This document shows, in pieces, positions 49,801 through 62,900 of a stretch of 64,000 bases of DNA. The notes under the pieces are model-generated. The model did no database searches and had not been told where the DNA came from. It saw nothing but the letters and a program-made list of their open reading frames with translations. This DNA comes from Larus michahellis. Lineage: Eukaryota; Chordata; Aves; Charadriiformes; Laridae. Position 1 is the first letter of the stretch. Every line of letters begins with the position of its first letter. The stretch is from NCBI RefSeq assembly GCF_964199755.1, contig NC_133903.1, forward strand, positions 6,961,001 through 7,025,000, in the 5' to 3' direction. Both the position numbers and the translations under genes were made by a program.

Positions 49801-52800
49801 AGAGGACATAGCGTATGGATATTGCTGTATAATTACGATAATGCAAATCATGTCGTGTTAAAGATTGCAGATGCAACTGGTGGATTTTGTTTTCATTTAT
49901 CTCCAAAATAAGAACTTTTTATATCTCTGGGTTCTGTTTTAGGAGAAGTGCTAAAGTTGTTGGAACAAGAAGGAGTATCTCTGTCAGATGTAGATCCTGC
50001 TCCTTTGGATGCCATGTAAGAACAAAATCTCATTTGCATCTTCAGTCATGTTCTTCCTCATCCAGTATTTATAGAGTTCTTCAACACAATTTGCCTTTCC
50101 ACTACTGTTCTACACAAAGCTGCGTGTGTTTGCATTTGATTTGTTTTCTTCTGTCACTTGAATCAGTCCAATTGTGCATTAAAATAGTTAATCTACAGAA
50201 TACGATGAATTTCCAGTTTTGGAGAACCTGTCGCTATTTGTTCTAGATTTTAGTAGTCCAAGGATTAGCAGCTCTCACTGTAAATCAGTAGGATTGCTAG
50301 AATTAGCTCAGTAAGAGTATAATGGCAAAATAATTGTGCAGAGAAGTACAAATTGCATGACAGTCATTTACTTCAGTTACTGTTACTCTCAGTATAGCTG
50401 GTGGAATCCCACAAAAATCTACCTGCAAACTTTGAAAAGTGAGAGAATCTAGATCAGTGGTAGAAGAGTTCGCTAAAACAAAGCCCGTTATTGCACTGTG
50501 CTCAGTTTGCTTGTCTCTGTTCCTAGTTATCGGAGCTACCGTAAGGATTCCAGAATTAAAGCATAAATAAGAAATATTTAGGTCACTCAGCTAATCTGTA
50601 GGAGTCTTTATTTGTAAAAAAAAAAATGAGATCTAAAACACGTGCAAACCAGATGAGGCTTTAGTTGCTTCAACTGAAGAGTAACATCTGGTTAAGTGAC
50701 AACTGAACAGAGATCTAAGCGACTATGGAAACATTAAAGTCACATTTTACTCATCTAAATTGACATGCAGCGGTGGTTCCTCTCTGAATGCTAAAACATA
50801 GTGTTCTTTGCTTCGGTTTAAAAGAAATGTCTTTGTAGCACTTTGCACATTAATAAACAGAAAGGCTACATGTCTGGCAACCTCAAAGAATTATAAAAGA
50901 TAATGAAGCACATGGTTCAAAAATTTACAGCTCAGGTACCTTAAGTTTTTATGAGAGATTTTGATACCCCAAATACGAAGCATCTAGCGCATGAGTAGAA
51001 TGCGACACTAGTCTGTTTTCAGTTGTACCCCTCGCAGATGTGATACTCTTGTTTTGAAATTTGGTTTATTTCTAAATAGGCTTCAAGTTTCTCTAGTACA
51101 ACTAAGTGCCGTTGGCAGCCTTTGCTCAAGAATTGTCCAGTCAGCACGTGTATGTTGACAGGGGTGTGAAGGGAAGTATCTTTACACGAGGCCTCTTTCC
51201 TAGATTAGTTTTAATTGTTATAAACAATGGTCGCTCCTGTGCTTCTGAAAAGAAGGAAAAAGGGATGTAGAGATGGTCTGTTGCTATTCATTCCATTTCA
51301 TTTAAGGGATACTTCATTTAAAAAAGTGATTTAAAATAATGTGCGTGCCCAGAGCCTTGGTTTCCTTCTACTACATTTCAGTGGATCAGTAGGTGTAGGT
51401 TTCACATAATGCTTTTGCTAGCGCAGGTCTATTTGTGCCCACTTTTTCCAGGATCAAGTGTCTTTTTCTGACATAGCATATGCGCGGATTGCTTTCGCTT
51501 CAAAAAGGAAAAGTATTCTCAGCTGTAATAAATGTCTGCATGGGTGAGTCCCAAAAGTACAACTTCAAAAGTTGCCTGTGTAAACAGGTACTTCTGTTTT
51601 ACCTGCTTTTTTGTTATATCGCTAACAGAAAATTGAGGAGAAAAAAATATTCTGAAGTGTTTGGGTTCCCTTAGGAAATGACATTATGGAAGTGTCAGTT
51701 ATAACATAGAACCAAATGTCTAATTACTTGATAAAAATCTCTGGCCAACTTCTTAGGAGTACATTCTGAGCGCCAGGCCTCATGCCTGTGGTGATAAAGC
51801 GCCTCTATAACCTTTTGCTCGCTTTAACATACTCAGTAAATTGACTGGTTACAAACAGCACGTATTCCTCAGAACTTGGAGCTTTCACATCAGCAGTCCA
51901 ATGGCTGTTGTTCTGCTTTATCCTCCAGCACGTGGAAAAGCCCATTAAGAGGTTATTACATTTGGCAGCAAGAATGAGGTGAAGTGCCAGAAATCCCAGG
52001 ACTTTTGCTGGTATAACTGTTTGCTCCAGGCCAGCACTGGAGCTTACTGGCAGCCTTGTTTTAAGAGAGTAGCAGTACGTGAGGCCAGACACACTGAAAC
52101 GTTTTGTTAATGAAGCTCAGTTCCTGTAAACAAGATCAAATTAAAAATAGTTTCTGAGGGTGATTGCAGGCTAAAGTGTTGCCTTCTGCAGTTCTTGCAA
52201 AGCCTAAGATTTTATCTGCGAGAGGCAACATCTTCAATTTGACTTGAAACTGCTTGGCCGGAATTCAAGTGTTTTCCCTTCTGCAGCTGTTAGCAGGAGA
52301 ATGCAAGTGTCACTGCCTGATGAGCGCTCCTAAGCAGATCCCTCATCTTGTTATTCTCTCATAACAAAAGCTATTGTTGTGGCTTCCATCTGGTGAGCTA
52401 TTCTCGAGAAACAGCTTGACCTCTGAATAGTTGGTTGTGTTTTGGCATGTCAGAGAGATGGAATTATTTGTGCAGAACTGGAGTTACAGAACTTATGTTA
52501 ACGTTGTTGTTCAACACCAAAAATGTGTTGAACTTAAACCAGGATCCTGTTAAGGACAGCCGTGTATGGAGCAAATGTCCTGGCATGGTTAGGTTTGCTC
52601 ACCTTTTTTCACTTAACTTTAAGCACATGATGCCACAGCAAACAGATTTCATCTCTCTGTGCTTGTGATCATCCCGCTGATACCTCCCAGAAGCATCCTC
52701 TCGTGTCCCAGCAACCACATGAAGAGTAGCTGGTTTCAAAGAATGGCTCGTAACACAGAACCAGAGCTTTCAAGAATGAATTCTGCTTTTGTTGATGTTG

Positions 52801-55800
52801 CAGAAAAGCTTTAGCACTGATGAGATGTCTCTTGACCAAGACAGGACTTCTGCTAGGTTGTGTTCCCCAGGAGAAGCAGAGATTGCACAGACCCGTACCA
52901 CCAATGCTTCATTATTTCCCTCCTCCCATTTCTAAGTGTAACCCGGGATGTTTGCAGAGGTATTAAACAGAAAGCTAACAAAATACACACGTCAGGTAAT
53001 GGCTCTAACACAAACATTCCCAGACAGTTGGCAGTGCCTGGGTCAGGCCTTGTGGCATGTGACAGTATTTCCACTGAGCTTGACCCCAAGGATGCTGGGC
53101 AGCACAGGGTTAAATCTGCTGGGCTCTGAGGCTATAAATAGTTGGTTCCCAGGAGAAAGGGAAGAGCCTGGAGCTCAAAGGGAGCAGGTCTGTGGTGTGA
53201 TGTGTTGCTTTTCAGTCCCCCGGAGCTTTGCGTTTGTGCTGGCTGTTCTGTTTTATCAAAGATTCCCCTAAAACTGCTTATTTCTTCCTTTCCCCCAGGT
53301 TTAGTAGTGCTGCAGAAGGGGAGCTCACGGGCCACTCTGGAGGTGGTTCTGGTGGCTACTTGGAGCACATATACAAGTATGCAGCCAAGGAGCTCTTTGG
53401 AATTCAAGTGGATACAATTCAGTACAAACCTTTAAAGTAAGAAGTTCAAAGTCCTACAGAAAGCGCTATTTTTATTGCGATTCCCTTTGTGCTGTTATCT
53501 TGCTGATGGGCTGAAACTTTCTTTGCAAGGCTAAACATTTTACTTCAAGGCATGGGAACTGGCTTCTCACGCCCACAGTTGCTGGGCAATAAATCAGCCA
53601 GCACTCCATGCAGCCTTCCCCTTGGAGACTTCTAGCCCCTTCACCACCCACACACTTCATTCTGGCCTGATGGATTTTCCCAGTATCAAGTTGCAGACAA
53701 TTTTTAGAGTTAATTTAGAAGACAGAGCTTGCCTGGGTCTGGGCTTCCTCACCTGCAATCAGGCCAATAAAGTAGATTTGTTACTAATCTAGCTATCAGA
53801 GAACAGAAAATCTTGTGTCAGGGCTTTGGGGCTCTGTTTTAAAGACAGCAAGTCATTTTAGTTTGGGCATAGAGGCTCATTCAGCTGAGGTTCCTTCTAG
53901 TTTCCCAGTTTTTATTAAGGTACCATTTTTAATGAATTATATCCCTGATTAGCAATATTTATGTTTAGGATTCTCTGGTCTAGGAAGCAGAAGAAACAGT
54001 CCCCCTGAGTCTCAATATGAAATACTTGATAAAAATCAAATTACTTACTCTTTGATCAGGAACAGCTATTTCCACTAACCTTAGGAGTCTGGAAGCCTTC
54101 AATACTGGTTTGTTCCCGGGTTTTACGACCCACTACAATGTCAAAGTTTCCTCAGTGGCCTCACTAATGTATAAGTTGGCTGAAGCCAACTCAGAAGGCC
54201 TATCTATCACAATGAAACTCTTGTTTAGGCTCCATTTAGAGCCTAAATCCTTTTAAGGATTTATTCACCGCAGGTGTTCTTCAGCAAACTCAGTTCAGGT
54301 GGCAGGTCCTCAAACAAGACTGGAAAAGGATCAGTTCCTTCATCTGTTTTGTTTGGGTGGCAAAGAACTAGGACAGCTTTCTCAAATAAGATTTCACAAA
54401 GAACTTTGTTTTAGCACAGGGCTCCTTGAAGTTTAAAATAGAAGTTAACTTGGATGAGACATTTTCTCTGCTCTTGTTCCTCAGAAACAAGGACTTCCAG
54501 GAGGTGACACTGGAGAAGGATGGAGTAATCCTGCTCCAGTTTGCTTTGGCGTACGGGTTTCGAAACATACAGAACTTGGTGCAAAAGCTGAAGCGAGGGA
54601 AATCGCCCTATCACTATGTTGAAGTCATGGCCTGCCCATCAGGTAAGACTGCACAGGGATTTCACTGTTACAATCCCTAACTGTAAGAAGCTATAGAAAA
54701 TCATACCTAAAATAGAAGGACAATAGGCAGTTCCTCACATGCTGAATATTGTGGCAAAGCCTTCAGACTCCTGAGATGTGATAGTCACAGCATCAGAATG
54801 TCAAAGTTGTTTGTGTGTATGTTCTCCTACCTAGAAGCTAGGAATTCTTCAGGATTTAAGTAATTACAGTTAAATTCCGTTGCACAAAATTGGCATAATT
54901 AGTGCTTTCAAGGAGTTTCACCTGGTTTTCTGAGCGCTTTGGTACATGAGGAGACTCTTCCTCTAAAATTGCACAAAATTGACTGTTACACTTGCAGAGA
55001 ACGCTTGCTATGGCTGGCGAAGAAAGTCTCTTTCCACCTATTTGATTCCCTTTTCCACTTTGTGCAAGCCCTCCTTTTTCTGCCTCCTGCTTCTCTCTGA
55101 CTCTGCAAGCAGAACACACGGGCAGCTTGGCCCCAGCCTGAAGCGATGCCGAGCTGCCACTCTCGGCACTCTCAGCAACTGCTCTGTCCCCGAGGGGCCG
55201 CTCAGCACCAGGATACCCCCGGCTTAGGGCCACCACAGGCTGCGTAGCTCAACTCATAGTGCTCCTCTGCCCCAACAGCAAACCCAGAACCTGTCCCAGA
55301 GATGTTTATCCTACCTTCAGTTGAGACTCCAAGGCTGCTCTCACCTGGATGGCCTTCTGGCCCTTTTCTGGAGGCACAGGATGAGAGACAGAGCTCCCTG
55401 CTTCGTCTCGTCTCCGTCTCCCCGGCACGTCCCAGCCTGCCTTGGCAGCCCTCGCTCGCAGCTGGCTGCAGGCTGGAGCAGCACTGGGACACACCAGGCC
55501 AATGATCTCTGCTCCAGGGCTGCAGCCCGCCCTGCTGGGGTTAGATAACTGGGGAGTAAACCACAATTATAATGGTGTTTTCATTTCTGTAACTGTTTGC
55601 AGGTGCAGAGTAAATTAGCTATAGCTGGGGTTGGGTTTTTTTTTCTGATAAAGCTGAGGTGCTTTCTAAACTCAGTGACATTTTCTCACTTTGTTGCACA
55701 TAGGCTGTTTAAATGGAGGTGGTCAGATCAAACTAGATGGTGAATCCAGCAAGGACCAGCTTCAGCAAGTTGAGAGGTTGTATGAGTCTCTTAAGACTGA

Positions 55801-55942
55801 AATTCCAGAGAAGAACCGGACTGTAAATGAACTCTACGAGCAGTGGCTGGGTGGCGCGGAGTCAGAAAAGGCTGCGAAAGCTTTGCATACAGAGTACCAC
55901 GCAGTGGAGAAAACAAACACTGGATTTAACATCAAATGGTGA
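43644..55942 (+). CDS. CIAO3: Cytosolic iron-sulfur assembly component 3 (NARFL, 476 aa, 11 exons)
   Basis: CIAO3 is an iron-only-hydrogenase-like scaffold that passes 4Fe-4S clusters to the CIA targeting complex (CIAO1-CIAO2B-MMS19) for insertion into cytosolic and nuclear proteins. Exons: 43644-43709, 45214-45309, 46861-47004, 47336-47468, 47872-48006, 48347-48465, 49585-49714, 49943-50015, 53299-53436, 54485-54642 and 55704-55942. They join to 1,431 nt, giving 476 residues, the human length. All eight cluster ligands fall at the human positions: C24, C71, C74, C77 (N-terminal cluster) and C190, C246, C395, C399 (hydrogenase-like cluster). Motifs seen include [16 protein letters not shown] and [12 protein letters not shown], and the chain ends in tryptophan (NIKW). 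Intron 4 uses a GC donor. The gene lies head-to-tail after the mesothelin-like gene and convergent with HAGHL. Identification is secure. Confidence 0.97.
43710..45213 (+). other. CIAO3 intron 1
   Basis: The first half is CpG-rich and continues the promoter island; the remainder is ordinary. Open frames here on either strand are by-products of base composition. No additional exon, RNA gene or clear repeat is visible. Confidence 0.6.
50016..53298 (+). other. CIAO3 intron 8 (3.3 kb)
   Basis: This is the largest intron in CIAO3. I see no coding exon, RNA gene or clear repeat. Open frames are short and unsupported. Splice borders are gccat|gtaaga and tcccccag|gttt, phase 2. Confidence 0.6.
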
Positions 55943-56160
55943 AGACGGACGCTGTGAAGCCCAGATACAGATACTCAGTGCCTTTTTAACTCAATCATAT
56001 TTAAGAGTCTCAAAAGACAGTTCAAGTTCTGTCCCATCACTGGGAGTTTGCAATTCTGACTCTCGTTAGGGATCAGAAGGTAATGTGCACATAGGCAGGC
56101 AATGTTGATTCCTACAGCTTTATAATTATTGAAGTGATGTAAATAAAAACCAAGCACTAC
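55943..56160 (+). terminator. CIAO3 3' UTR and polyadenylation signal
   Basis: An AATAAA hexamer occurs at 56142-56147, about 200 bases after the stop codon, in an AT-rich context. It is the first canonical signal after the coding region and gives a short 3' UTR of ordinary length. Confidence 0.6.
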
Positions 56161-57660
56161 TTAAAACATGTCAAAAGAAGCAGTAATGCATCCTAGCCTC
56201 TGCCCAGTCTGTGAGGACCGAATGCGAACTGCCCTTACAACCCTGTTCCTGCCAGAACTGATGAATTTAAGGTACTGAAGGACTGGGGTCGCAGTAGGCT
56301 GTAGCCTCACCGAGATGAGCTTTATGCTAGATGACAGTATTACTCCTCCAGGCCTTGCTGTATTTCACAGCACGAAGTTTTATGGCTGTCTCTGTCGGGA
56401 CATCCTCACTTAGTTATAAATGGTCTAATTAGACCTTGGGTTCTGTTTTTCCATTTCACTGCCCCTGACTGGCTGCCCTTGAGGTCCAGCTGCAGTATCT
56501 TTACCCTGTCAGAGGGGGTGGGCACCAGCAGCCTGGGATCACGTGAGAAGCATCATCTCTAGGGCTGTTTTATTGCCTGCTGAAATGTGAACTGAATGAA
56601 TGTTTAAGAAGAAAAAGCTAGTGATTTTTTTTCCCCTTTAATTACAACAATTGTCTCTAACTGTGTGCAATTACATCCCTTTCTCTCCCTAAATACACAG
56701 TAGAGAGAGTGACAGAATTGTCACATCTGCCCTATCCTCAGCTGCCCATTACTGATGGATAATATCCTTAAATTCAGAGAAAACAATTTTTTACAGTGTT
56801 TGAAGTAAGAATTTACTGCCAGCTTTCTTTCCAATGAAGGACAAAGTCCTTGGTGTCTCTGAAAGGTGTTACTTCACAAAAGTTAATAGAAGGCGGCTGT
56901 GAAATGTAATCATTACAAGTAGTTTACCAGAACAATCCAAGAGGTTAGTAAAGACACATCTGGTTTAACGGAGCGTATGACGATGCCTTGCCTGAAGACA
57001 GATGGATGTGAAACAGATTTGGTCTTTTGTTACTGGAGATGACGTGTGTTTGTCTTGCTATCTGTATCTTTACATACGGGTATTTTCAGAACTATTCACC
57101 GAAAAACAACTGAATGAATAACTCTCTGTTGGTCTGTTTAATCTGAATATCAGTTTTTCTGGAGTTACAATGCGTATGGGGAGGGGAAGGCAGCAGTGGG
57201 AGGATTGGCAGCTGTACCTGAACTCCAGGGGAAGGGACGCTGGCAGATGTGGAATCTCTCCTCGTGACTGCTGTAGCTGCGTGAACGTGAACTTAAAAAT
57301 CGCGTTATTGAATCACTTCAGTATTTCTCCCTTTTCCAGTTCCTGCTCTGTGAGGAAGAAGGACTGTGCGGAAAGTAAGAGTTAAGTGGATGAAAACTGA
57401 AAACAAAGCTGCCACATTGCTTTGTTCCTTCAGAGTAAACGCAGAGAGATGGAGGTGGTTACTGCATCTAGCCCAGACTGAAACCTTGCCCGGACCCTCG
57501 TCAGAGATAACCCTCACCCAGTTACTGCCCACCCTGAGCTTAGGGCTGTCAAAAGCAAAGCTGTCAGACCTTGACCTGCCTCTTGTGACGGCTTCTCTGG
57601 CAGTACTTGCCTGTGTCCTTCTCAAAGCCCCCTCCGCTCTTCCTTAAAAGTAAACCAACA
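56161..57660. other. Intergenic sequence between convergent CIAO3 and HAGHL
   Basis: No exon, RNA gene or recognisable repeat is visible. Short open frames overlap on both strands and share no family motifs. Confidence 0.55.
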
Positions 57661-57679
57661 GTGTAAAAGATGGGGTTTT

Positions 57680-59997
57680 TTTAATGGTTTTAATTAAAAG
57701 CTTTACATTTTTCAGGTGTTGCTGATCAATTAGTGAATTCACAGTGTTCATAAGGCAAGAATGTCCCAGTGCTTCCCCCTCCCCACCCTATTCATTTTAC
57801 AAGCAAGTCGGTAGTTTCAGTGACTGCCCTGTTCCATGCATAGATGTGTAACGCACGGCGTTAGGCTAAACCACACCATTTTTATCTGCAGCAAGAGACA
57901 CCACTGCTAATGCAAAGTCAAGTCCAGTGCGCTGAAGTGCTGAGACCATAAATGTCAGTGCGAGAGAAACACACTCTCTGTTGACAACATGCACATCAGG
58001 CCAGAAGTGCACAAATACATAAAGATAAATTAGCTGTAAATTAAATAACTAGGGAGAGGGAGGCGAACTCCTTGTCTCGCCTCCAGTTACCAGGCTACCA
58101 ACACGCACACCCCTAAAGCCGCCAAAGGGTGCTCTGCTCAGAACAGGCCGAGACCTCCGCTCCTGCAGAGGCTCCCGGGTGTCTGCTCTTGCCGGGGTAT
58201 CGCGAACAGCTTGGATTCCTCCCAGCCTTGGAGCTGCAGGCTCCTGCTGTCAACGTGAGCGGGCTCGCTGCTAGGTCGGGAACCCTCCCCGAACACACAG
58301 GGGAGCATCTCTGCTCCAAGGGTAAATAAAATTCCAGAGGAACACCCAGGTAACATCTATAAACTGCACCATTACATTTAAACTGAGTAACTTTGAGGCA
58401 AGAGCACTGAGGCAATTCACGCAGCAGGATTAATTCTTCCCCTCCCATGTGGGGGGGGAGTAATTCTAAAACTATAACTTAAAAAAAAAAAAGAAAGAAA
58501 AGAAAACCCTTAGTCTATTTCTAGCAATGAAAGAAACAGCCACAAACCAGGCTTCAGTGGTAATGGGTGCAGTTCACAGTCCACACATGAAAGATCCCGA
58601 AGTCAACTCTATTCCAGTGTTAGGAGCTACAAAATTTATAATCAACGCTTTAAAATGACAACACGCGGTAAAGAATCCCGAGCCCAGCCCCTCTGCTCTG
58701 CTGTGTTTTCAGCTGAACTACGCAGAACTGGGGGTAAACTCAGCAACACCGAGACAGTCGCACACATTGAGGTAAAGAAGAAACCAGAGACGGGCGATTG
58801 TCCCCCCCCCGGAGCAACCTGCCCGAGCCCAGCCCCTTCGGAGGGATTTTCACAGCTATTTACAGAGCTACCATCGAGCCCTATGTTTTCCAAAAAAAAA
58901 AAAAAAAAACACCAAAAAAAACTACTTTACTGGTTTGCAATGCACCTCCCCACCACCTGCCAATAAAAGCTCTGCACATTTCTCAGACTTCAAAAAAATA
59001 AAACAGTACTGATTTCACACAAACTAAAGGCTGAAGAGACCCAGCTGTTCCAAAGAAAAGGCAACAGAAAAGGAAGTTTCATCCAAGTTTTTCGGTTTTC
59101 TATCTTGGGAGAAAAAAACCAAACCAGCAGCAGCAGCAATGGATGCCTAGTAGCGCGTTGTTGTTCGCAGCCCAAAAACTGTCACACCTCGAAAAGTCAT
59201 TTACAAAGCCAGGGGTTAGAGCACGTGTCCCCCCCAGGCCTGAACGCCACCTGAAGGTACTCTGCGCGGTGTCAGTGGTTTGGGTGGCTCCCATCAGTCA
59301 GCGATTGCGTTACAAATCCCCACGCAATTTTTCTATGTTGGCCTACTATAAAAATGGGGGGGGGGGGGGTGGAAGAGGAAAAAAATACCCAAACCCCACT
59401 GTAATGAGGGTTTCTGTTAGCTCAGGTCTGGAGTCAAGCAGGTACTGCTAAACAGCTGTGAAAAATGCCAAATTCCCTTCCTGGCTTCCTCTTGTGCACC
59501 CAAGTCTCCGCTTCCCGTCCCGATGCAGCACCCAGGTGTGTCAGGGCTGCCGGCAGGAGACCCTCACAGCCCCCCCAGGGGTGCTGGCTGGTCCGTGGGG
59601 GACAGCACCGCGTCCCCTGAGCGTCCCCACCTTCTCCATACTCTGCCTCGGCTCCCTCCAGCAGGCAAAGGGCTGCACGACGGGCGGCAGCTCCCGCATC
59701 CGCCAACCCCAATGTTGGGGGGGGGAGGTCCTCCAAAACATGCCCTGACCCTCTGCCAGCAGCCCACGGGGTTTAACTGCCTGGCCGAGCTCAGCAAAGC
59801 TCCCATGGCCAGGGGAACCGGGCACGGCGCTGGAGGGAGCGAAGCAGAGCGGCCTCAGAACGAGCAGGTTAAAGACAGAAACCAGTTCCCAACTGCCGAG
59901 TCTTACAGGAGTAAGTCGGAGCCAGACGGACGCAGCCCCGGGAGGAAGCCCCCGCCGCGATGGGGATGCTGCGTTTCGGGAGCCACCACCACAGCGA
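57680..59997 (-). terminator. Possible long 3' UTR of HAGHL with ATTAAA signals
   Basis: Read on the minus strand, no canonical AATAAA was noticed between the HAGHL stop and this point. ATTAAA variants occur at 57689-57694 and 57680-57685, followed on the minus strand by U- and GU-rich sequence. If used, the 3' UTR would be about 2.3 kb. The stretch includes long U runs in the RNA sense and a run of 14 C. The assignment is inference. Confidence 0.3.
59356..59369 (+). repeat. Run of 14 G
   Basis: An uninterrupted G14 tract sits downstream of the HAGHL coding region, so the HAGHL RNA would carry C14. Length is likely to vary between individuals and between sequencing platforms. Such tracts can form G-quadruplex structures on the G strand. 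Confidence 0.9.
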
Positions 59998-62900
59998 TCA
60001 CTTCTTCTCGAGGAAGGGGCTGAAAAGTCCCCAGTCGAACGCGAGCATGGCCTGGGGATTGGGCCGCTCCTTGGGCTTCTTGAAGTTATCCTTCTCGGTG
60101 CGGAGCGTCCTCAGCACCTCCACCGGGTCCGTCTTCCCCGTGAACTTCTGCAAGGGCTCCTCCCTGCAAGGAGAGCGGCTCTGCTGTGACCACAGGGGAC
60201 GGCATGGGGACACCCCTCCCCACCGGGACCCCAGCGCAGACCAGGACGGACAACGGGGGAGTCACATCCTCGTGCCAGGTGGCTGCTGGGGCACGTGGGG
60301 CTTGTCTGCGGGTGCCCCGTGCTGGGCAGTGCAGCACCTCATGTCCGGGCCCCCTCCCCTCCCCTGGGGCTTGGATCTCCCACCAGCCAGCGAAGCCATG
60401 GGAGAAGGGGTGATGCTGGATGAAAAAGGGGAGCAGAGTTTGGGGGCAGGACCAACCAACCCCCCTCGGATTTGGGGTTGACCCACTGCGGGGCCCTTCG
60501 CACCCCCAAGGCACCGGCGCTGCTTACGTGACCCGCAGGAAGGGGTTGTAGAGGAACTCCTCCTGCAGCGTGGAGGGCACCGTGGGCAAGTCCTCATCAT
60601 CCCGCTGCTGCCGAGGAACCAGAGACATCCAAAAACCTGCCGGCACTCGACACCTCCTCTGTCCCCACCCCGGCAGGGACACAGCCACTTACTTTAGCCC
60701 ACGTGAGTTTGTTCTTCACTATTTCATTCTCCGGTTCCACTTTCAAGGCAAACTTGAGGTTTCGGACAGTGCATTCGTGGCCACAGAACACCTTCTGCAA
60801 TGCCAGCAGGAAACACTCAGCATCACACGTGTGTCCGGTGCCGGGTCCGACCCATCCTGGTCCCGCTGTAGCCCCAGTCCCATGGATGGGTGCTGCCTCC
60901 CAAGCGGTGCCAGCCTCGAGCCCCCTCTCAATTTTGGGGTCCCTCCCCAGGCTGGGGCAGAGACATGGGGCACTCACCGTCTCCTTCGGCAAAGCCCCCA
61001 GGATTTGGGTGAGGTTGATGTACATCTGCTCCGCCGTCCCCTCGAAGAACTTCCCGCAGCCTCCCACGAACAGAGTGTCACCTGTGGGGAAAAGGGTCTG
61101 GACACGGAGGGGACCCTGGCCCCGCTCCCAGGGACGGGATGCCGGGTGGGAGCCCCCACGCGCTGGATTCGCCCTGTGAGCATCAAGCCCAGGGGGGGAG
61201 GCAGCGGGGAGGCAGCGTGCCCTGTGACCCCGGTACCCACGGGGTGCACGTCAGCAGGGTGGGATACCTGAGAAAAGAGCCGGAGCATCCGGGGAGCCGT
61301 CCTCCCACATGAAGTAGCACATGTGGCCCGAGGTGTGGCAGGGGGTGAAGAGGCACCTCACCCGGATGGCCCCGAACTGCAGGGAGAGAAGGTCAGGACC
61401 TTGCTGGGGTCCCCCGGCCCTGACGGGCAGCCAGGTTCCCCCAGACCTCCCCGTGCCCCACGGCATCCCCTGCCCAGGGCTCAGGAGGTCACAGACAAAC
61501 CAGGGGAGGGCAGTTTGGGTGAGCCCCGGGTTACGCGCATCTTCTCCAATGGCATTTAGCAGCAGAGCTCCAGGAGAGGGTTGGGTCCCCCAGCGCAATC
61601 CCAAACGGGCTGGGAATGGGATGGGGTTTCTCATCCAGTCCAGAGCTCCATCCCACTCCGAATCCATGGTGCCGCATCTACAGCCGCCCCAGGGCACGGG
61701 GAGCCCAAGCACAGCCCCAGCCAGGCACCAACCCCATTAGCTCCCGGCACGGTGGGACCATGCCGTCACCCAGCACTGCGCCAGCCACAGCCACCCCATG
61801 GGGCAGGACCCGTGCGTGGGGACCGAGCCCCAGGGCACTCGTACAGCCACGCACCGTCAGCTCCTGCTCGTGGGTCACCTTGTGAGTCAGGGCCCCGATC
61901 CGCTCATCGGCACCGTACACCCGCAGGCCGGGGCAGAGCCTCGCCAGCTCCTCGTTGCCCCTCGCGTGGTCCCTGCACCGGCAGAGGAGGGAATGGACAC
62001 CCGGTCCCACATGGGGCACGGCTGCCCCCAGCCCCCTGCTCGTGCCAGCGGCACTTACCAGTGGTGGTGGGTGGTGAGGATGGCTCTGAGCACCACCTCC
62101 TCCTTCCTGACGATTTCCAGCAACTGAAACAGACCCAGAGCAGAAGAAGTGAGCACACAGAGAAGCGGTGACACACACTCCACGACCGCTACAGCCGCAC
62201 AGCACAGCCCTGAACGGCCGGCGCCCGCCGTGCCCGTGCCAGCACAGGATCTGTCCCGTACGGCACCGCGCTGCAGGCGAGAGGCCCAGCGGACCAGGGC
62301 AGAGAAAACAGTCAGAAACAACCACTGAGCGATGAGAGGATGAGAGCAGGATGAAGGCTCGGCTCCCTGCAGCCAACCCCGTCGCACAGAGCGGAGCAGG
62401 CAGACGGGAACACGCTGCTCCCACGGGGACGGCGGCATTTTATGGCCGGTGCTTTCGCAGCGTAAGCATGGAGGTGCAGCACGGGCCGTGCACAGGGTCA
62501 CCGGCGCAGCAGGGAGACGGTGGCCGTGCCACCCGTCCCAGCTACAGCGAGGGGCCGTGCAGGGCTGCCAACCCCATGGCTCAGCTTCCAGGAGGCTTTT
62601 GATGCCAACTTCAAATTCATCGCTACTAACAAAGCCCCTGGCAGCTCCTGATTACGTTCTTCAAAGAGGAAGGAAACGTCCGTGTCAACAACAAACGCTT
62701 AAAAACCGCGACAGCCTTTCTGCGATGTGCCGCAGCTCAGGGTGGCACAAGGGGGGTCCCAGGCAGGGGGATCACGGGCATCACGCCGGTGAGGGATGAT
62801 CCCGGCGCTGCCTTCCCTCCCTGCCTGCAGCAGCACGGCCGCAGGCTGGCTCCTGGAAAAAAGGACTTTCCAGCCTATTTCAGGTTATTCTCACTTGCTT

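Noticed and set aside
60570..61271. 233-residue open frame on the + strand
   Set aside because: It is antisense to HAGHL exons 5 and 6 and their introns, in very GC-rich DNA. It has no family motif.
61678..62424. 248-residue open frame on the - strand
   Set aside because: It covers HAGHL exons 2 and 3 only partly and otherwise runs through introns; the spliced model with correct phases explains the conserved parts.
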